DNA from: Bacteroidales bacterium UBA1215
GTDB lineage: Bacteria; Bacteroidota; Bacteroidia; Bacteroidales; WCHB1-69
Assembly: GCA_002309475.1 (NCBI GenBank)
Contig: DBXJ01000061.1
Coordinates: forward strand, 15,317 to 51,477
Direction: 5' to 3'
Length of the DNA stretch: 36,161 bases
In this document: positions 32,342-36,161 of the stretch, piece after piece
How the letters are laid out: every line of letters begins with the position of its first letter
Position numbering within the stretch: position 1 is the first letter of the stretch
Translations under genes and position numbers: made by a program
The notes under the pieces: generated by a model
The model's input: only the letters and a program-made list of their open reading frames with translations
The model's database searches: none
What the model was told of the DNA's origin: nothing

Positions 32342-33143
32342 ACGATATATAGTCTTGATTTTGTTGGCGGTGCTATTGATTATTGGCGGGTTGATATTTT
32401 TCTCGCACAATAACCGAGTACAACGTTATGCAGCGGTGAAATATGAGATTGATGTTTTGTCGGAACCATTATTCACCATTGATGAAATAGATTCATTTTT
32501 GGCACAAAAATGCGGACAAATAGTAGGAGAGAAAATAGATAGTGTCAGCAAAGTGAATATAGAAAAGGTTGTTGAATCATATCCTTATATTGTCAATGCT
32601 GATGTATTGACTAAGGGCAGAGTGTTGATAGTGAAAGCTCAACAAGAGCATCCTATAGTAAAAGTATTTAACCAAAACAACGAGTGTTATTATATTGCAA
32701 AAACCGGCAAGGTGATGCCGGAAGCAAGTACAGACAATCGTTTGTTGGTAGCAAGCGGTAATATCAACAACAAATACGATACCACTATTTATGTCAATAG
32801 GCAAACCATGTGGAGAAATGATACGCTGCGACACAAAGATAGATATACATTATATATGATATGGGAATTGGCAAGATATATAGACAAGCATCCGTTTTGG
32901 AAAGCACAAATTGGTCAAATCTATATCAATGATAAGCAAGAAATAGAATTGGTGCCAACAGTTGGCAATCATGTAGTAAATTTTGGCAGCATTGCCATTG
33001 ATGCGGTGCCGGAGGAAGTTATTGATAATAAAATGAACAACTTAAAAAGCATTTATAAAAATGGTTTCAGTATAAGAGGTTGGGATAGATATAAAGAAAT
33101 AAATTTAAAATATGGAAATGAAATTCCATGTACAAAACGATAA
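32334..33143 (+). CDS. ftsQ: Cell division protein FtsQ
   Basis: The protein is 269 aa. It is bitopic: short cytoplasmic MNKR, one membrane helix (~5-24), then a periplasmic domain with a POTRA-like start (EPLFTIDEIDSFLAQKC) and a beta-domain (YPYIVNADVLTKGRVLIVKAQQEHPIVKVF, YYIAKTGKVMPEA). Sequence is diverged, as is normal for Bacteroidota FtsQ; position between murC and ftsA and the topology decide the call. It links the Z-ring to FtsL/FtsB-type proteins and FtsWI. Confidence 0.9.
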   Translation: MNKRYIVLILLAVLLIIGGLIFFSHNNRVQRYAAVKYEIDVLSEPLFTIDEIDSFLAQKCGQIVGEKIDSVSKVNIEKVVESYPYIVNADVLTKGRVLIVKAQQEHPIVKVFNQNNECYYIAKTGKVMPEASTDNRLLVASGNINNKYDTTIYVNRQTMWRNDTLRHKDRYTLYMIWELARYIDKHPFWKAQIGQIYINDKQEIELVPTVGNHVVNFGSIAIDAVPEEVIDNKMNNLKSIYKNGFSIRGWDRYKEINLKYGNEIPCTKR

Positions 33144-33154
33144 AAATCAATACT

Positions 33155-34639
33155 ATGAGTATATTTGATAAATTTAAAGGAGTAGGAAGCAGCAAATCAG
33201 AAAAAGAAGAAGTGGTTGAAAAACCGGTTGTGAACAATATTGCAGTTGGTTTGGATATTGGTACAACAAAAGTAGTGGCATTCGCAGGCAAGCGTGGCAA
33301 TGATGGCAAAATTAAAATTTTAGGCACTGCCATGGAACAATCGGTGGGAGTTGAACGCGGATTGGTGCTCAATATATTAGAAACCAGCGATGTGGTGAAA
33401 CGCGTAATTGCCAAAACCCAAAAATCCGCTAATTTATCCATTGATACAGTAATGGTTGGCATTGCAGGTCAGCACATGAAAACTCAACGGGTGAATAGTG
33501 AAATCAAACTGGATAATGCAAATGTTGAAATCTCTAAGGAAGATGTCAAAAAATTGATAGACGAAGCTTTCAATATGCCGCCTATGGATGGCACTAGTAA
33601 AATTTTAGATGTCATTCCACAGGAATTTATAGTGGATACTTATCCGCCACAAGTTAACCCGATAGGTATGATGGGAAAGAAAATGTCATCAGAATGCAAT
33701 GTCATTTCCGGCAATATTCAGCATATAAAAAATATAGGAAGATGTATGCAAACCTGCAATTTGAAAATGGATGCATTGATTTTAGAACCATTGGCATCGG
33801 CAGAAGTGGTGTTGAATGATGATGAAAAAGAAGCCGGTGTGGCATTGGTGGATATTGGTGGAGGTACTACCGATATAGTTATTTTCACCAATGGTGTTTT
33901 GCGTCATAGTTGTGTGATACCTATTGCCGGTGATGCTATTACAAAAGATATTGTCGGAAGTTTTGGCGGCATAGTAAAACGTGAGGCAGAATTGTTGAAA
34001 ATAAATCATGGTTCTTGTATTGTTGACGAAAGCGATAAAACTATTGAAATAAAAGTAGAGGGTATTAATGGTAGAGAACCCAAACAAATCAACAAATATA
34101 TTTTAGAGCAGGTAATAGAGGCAAGAACACGCGATATTATCAAGCAGGTGAAATTGGAAATACAAAATTCAGGATATAGTGGTAAATTAGGTTGCGGTAT
34201 TGTCTTTACAGGAGGTGGTGCCCAATTGAAAGGCTTGAAAGAATTTGCAGAATTTGAAACCGGTTACACTGTAAAAATCGGTGAAGCCAAAGAAAAAATC
34301 GACGATCCTGAAAATGAATATAGCAATCCAATCTATGCAACAGGTTTAGGTTTGTTGGTTTTGGGTGTAGAAAGAGCCGAAGAAGAATATGGACCTAGCA
34401 TAGAAGAAGTAGAAGAAAACGAGGAAGAATTTGTTGAAGATACCCATTCTCAAAAAGATGACGAAAAATATGTAGATGAAGAGAGTGGAGAAACAGAGAA
34501 AAAAGAACCTAAAGGAAAAAATCCTAGAGGGAAGAAAATTAGTGAAGGAATCGGTCGTTCTTGGGGTAAAATACAAGAGGCATTGGTGAAGGCCTTGACA
34601 ACCAGCATTGATGACACCGATGATGACGATGATTTTTAA
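33155..34639 (+). CDS. ftsA: Cell division protein FtsA
   Basis: The protein is 494 aa from the ATG at 33155 (MSIFDKFKG); an ATG at 33128 inside ftsQ would add nine residues. It has an actin-like ATPase fold: phosphate-1 loop VGLDIGTTKVVAFAG, 1C domain VGIAGQHMKTQRV, phosphate-2 DIGGGTTDIVIF, and the adenosine motif GIVFTGGGAQLKGL. It tethers FtsZ to the membrane. After the core come a very acidic linker, a basic patch (KGKNPRGKK), and an amphipathic helix (IGRSWGKIQEALVKALTTS) as the membrane anchor. Unusually the anchor is followed by an acidic end, DDTDDDDDF. Confidence 0.96.
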   Translation: MSIFDKFKGVGSSKSEKEEVVEKPVVNNIAVGLDIGTTKVVAFAGKRGNDGKIKILGTAMEQSVGVERGLVLNILETSDVVKRVIAKTQKSANLSIDTVMVGIAGQHMKTQRVNSEIKLDNANVEISKEDVKKLIDEAFNMPPMDGTSKILDVIPQEFIVDTYPPQVNPIGMMGKKMSSECNVISGNIQHIKNIGRCMQTCNLKMDALILEPLASAEVVLNDDEKEAGVALVDIGGGTTDIVIFTNGVLRHSCVIPIAGDAITKDIVGSFGGIVKREAELLKINHGSCIVDESDKTIEIKVEGINGREPKQINKYILEQVIEARTRDIIKQVKLEIQNSGYSGKLGCGIVFTGGGAQLKGLKEFAEFETGYTVKIGEAKEKIDDPENEYSNPIYATGLGLLVLGVERAEEEYGPSIEEVEENEEEFVEDTHSQKDDEKYVDEESGETEKKEPKGKNPRGKKISEGIGRSWGKIQEALVKALTTSIDDTDDDDDF

Positions 34640-34693
34640 TCAATAATAAATAAAGAAAATTAACAAGAGTGCAAACAATAAATTAAAGTCAGT

Positions 34694-35995
34694 ATGGAAG
34701 AAGATTTTGAACCAATCGTAAGTGAAGCAACAGGAGCAATGGCAGGAATAACCGATGATGTAATGCCAAAGCCGGAGAAAGCAAAAAAATGCATCATCAA
34801 AGTTGTCGGAGTCGGCGGTGGCGGCGGCAATGCTGTCAAGCACATGTATAATGAAGGCATCAACGATGTTGAATTCATCATTTGTAATACAGATAAACAA
34901 GCATTAGACGGCAATCCGGTGCCCAACAAGATTCTTATAGGTGAAGGCTTGGGTGCAGGTGCCAAACCGGAAGTAGCACGCGAAGCGGCTTTACAAAGTG
35001 AAGATAAGATAAAAGCTGCATTAGAAGGAGCACACATGGTGTTTGTAACCGCTTGTATGGGCGGTGGCACCGGTACGGGAGCATCTCCTATTATTGCCAG
35101 TGTTGCTCGTGAAATGAATATCTTGACTGTCGGCATTGTAACATTCCCGTTTGGCTTCGAGCAAGAGCAAAAACATACAATTGCACAAGAAGGTATCAAT
35201 GAATTGAAAGAAAATGTTGACGCATTGTTGGTGATAAAAAATGAATCTTTGTTGACATTTTATCCGGAGATGAAAATGAGCCAATTTTTTGCCAAAGCAG
35301 ATGATGTTTTGCTGATAGCGGCCAAAAGTATTGCAGAAATTGTCACCTTGGAATCTATAATGAATGTTGATTTTCGCGATGTGGAAACTATTTTGAAAAA
35401 TAGTGGAACTGCAATTATCGGTTGCGGTACAGCCAATGGAGAAAATAGAGCCAAGGAAGCTGTTCAACAGGCTGTAACAAGTCCTTTGTTGGATAATGAT
35501 TCTGTTTACGGAGCAGAAAAAATGTTGCTTTTCATTTCGTATGGACATGGCGATAACGAAGCTACAGGATTGGAATTGAAGACTATCACCACCGAATTGC
35601 AAAATGCAACTTGCAATATGAAACGCGAATTTATTTGGGGTCATGGTTTTGATGACAATTTGGGAGACAGCATTCGTGTAACAATCATAGCAACAGGATT
35701 GCACAACCATAGCGAAGAAAAGCCGACTATCGTATTGGAAAACAAAGCAAATATGCCGAAAGTCGATACAAATGTTGTCAATGACAATTCTCAAACTATA
35801 GTTGAAAGGTTGGACAACAATGCTAATCAAGGACCTATGGCGTATCGTCCCGATATGACTGATGCAGAAATAACTTCTTATTTGAATGAACCGGCATATA
35901 AACGAGGTAAAAACAATTCGGAAATCTCTGACTTTTCGGCCAGTGTTGACGGCATTGACCAACAGCCTGCATATTTAAGAAATACAGTAGATTAG
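34694..35995 (+). CDS. ftsZ: Cell division protein FtsZ
   Basis: The protein is 433 aa. It is the tubulin-like GTPase forming the division ring. It has an acidic N-terminal extension of about 33 residues, GTP-binding VGVGGGGGNAVKH, the tubulin signature GGGTGTG (123-129), the T7 synergy loop NVDFRDVETIL, a variable linker (~330-420), and the conserved C-terminal peptide QQPAYLRNTVD that binds FtsA. A 54-nt gap separates it from ftsA with no clear promoter. It is last in the cluster, followed by a strong terminator. Confidence 0.98.
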   Translation: MEEDFEPIVSEATGAMAGITDDVMPKPEKAKKCIIKVVGVGGGGGNAVKHMYNEGINDVEFIICNTDKQALDGNPVPNKILIGEGLGAGAKPEVAREAALQSEDKIKAALEGAHMVFVTACMGGGTGTGASPIIASVAREMNILTVGIVTFPFGFEQEQKHTIAQEGINELKENVDALLVIKNESLLTFYPEMKMSQFFAKADDVLLIAAKSIAEIVTLESIMNVDFRDVETILKNSGTAIIGCGTANGENRAKEAVQQAVTSPLLDNDSVYGAEKMLLFISYGHGDNEATGLELKTITTELQNATCNMKREFIWGHGFDDNLGDSIRVTIIATGLHNHSEEKPTIVLENKANMPKVDTNVVNDNSQTIVERLDNNANQGPMAYRPDMTDAEITSYLNEPAYKRGKNNSEISDFSASVDGIDQQPAYLRNTVD

Positions 35996-36034
35996 TTATT
36001 GATATTTTTTTAGTACAGGATGCTATTCCAAAAT

Positions 36035-36063
36035 AAAAAGGACACATTAAGTGTCCTTTTTTT
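36035..36063 (+). terminator. Rho-independent terminator of the dcw cluster
   Basis: An 11-bp perfect stem, AAAAAGGACAC (36035-36045) with GTGTCCTTTTT (36051-36061), and a 5-nt loop run into further T, 40 nt after the ftsZ stop. Confidence 0.92.
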
Positions 36064-36093
36064 GCATAGATAAGTAAATTTTTACTACCTTTG
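36061..36093 (+). promoter_or_regulatory. Promoter for the gene starting at 36112
   Basis: TACCTTTG (36086-36093) matches TAnnTTTG, with TTTG at 36061-36064 as a candidate -33 box at 21-nt spacing, overlapping the end of the ftsZ terminator. Confidence 0.65.
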
Positions 36094-36111
36094 CATCAAG
36101 AATTTTAGGAT

Positions 36112-36161
36112 ATGGAACAGAGAAAGAAACAAAATAATAACATCATATATGGCATTCGTCC
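36112..36161 (+). CDS. Start of a probable 23S rRNA 2'-O-ribose methyltransferase (RlmB/TrmH-type), cut by the window edge
   Basis: Only 16 codons are visible: a charged start MEQRKKQNNN, then IIYGIR. The IYGIR(P) start is typical of the RlmB/TrmH substrate-binding domain (IYGIRPVxEAI). A -7 box lies 18 nt upstream of the ATG. The match is short, so the product name is tentative; that a gene starts here is likely. Confidence 0.55.
   Translation, partial: MEQRKKQNNNIIYGIR

Noticed and set aside
35021..35962. Long open frame (313 codons) antisense to ftsZ
   Set aside because: It lies wholly opposite a certain gene, has the Cys/Ile/Phe-rich composition of an antisense shadow, and shows no recognisable domain or start context.
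1..36161. CRISPR arrays, insertion sequences, prophage or integrative-element boundaries
   Set aside because: No spaced identical repeats, transposase or integrase motifs, or attachment-site duplications were seen. Gene content and composition are uniform and housekeeping in type.

Overview
The window is about 36 kb of AT-rich bacterial chromosome, almost certainly from a Bacteroidota (Bacteroidetes) organism, probably of the order Bacteroidales. Four things point there. Promoter -7 boxes of the form TAnnTTTG recur upstream of genes. The primary-type sigma factors are short (about 285 aa). A GldH-like lipoprotein is present. The division and cell-wall (dcw) cluster has the Bacteroidota order and Bacteroidota-style FtsL, MraY and FtsQ. 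I see no transposase, phage gene, CRISPR array or integrase, so this looks like core chromosome.

Layout. 1-57 is the 3' part of a tRNA-Met(CAT), followed by a terminator. 107-3003 (minus) is a three-gene set: two adjacent rhomboid proteases and a membrane-anchored endonuclease/exonuclease/phosphatase-family protein. 3181-8125 (plus) holds an OmpR-type response regulator with trmD, a small lipoprotein with radA, and a SpoIID-domain protein with a DUF456 protein. 8130-12986 (minus) reads gldH-like lipoprotein, beta-barrel-like protein, pheT, sensor histidine kinase. 13097-15545 (plus) is a family 2 glycosyltransferase overlapping an M16 peptidase. A bidirectional terminator separates this from 15591-18727 (minus): a DegP/HtrA protease followed by two tandem RpoD-like sigma factors. 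19048-20976 (plus) is prs and a D-2-hydroxyacid dehydrogenase.

21370-35995 (plus) is the dcw cluster: mraZ, rsmH, ftsL-like, ftsI, murE, mraY, a murD-slot gene, ftsW, murG, murC, ftsQ, ftsA, ftsZ. Most neighbours overlap or abut. It ends in a strong terminator, after which a probable rlmB begins and runs off the window. Together these genes make lipid II (MurE, MraY, MurG, MurC), polymerise and crosslink it at the septum (FtsW, FtsI) and build the Z-ring (FtsA, FtsZ, FtsQ, FtsL). Upstream of mraZ lie phased TGGGN repeats (a MraZ operator), a promoter buried in a terminator-like inverted repeat, and a second terminator-like hairpin in the predicted leader.

The two most unusual points are these. 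(1) The murD position carries an intact 180-aa gene that retains only the C-terminal MurD domain: the UDP-binding and ATPase domains are absent and a D-Glu-contacting serine appears lost. (2) Two tandem RpoD-like sigma factors are identical over 55 residues of the -10-recognition/core region but differ at key -35-recognition-helix residues (RENARQ versus RDNARL).
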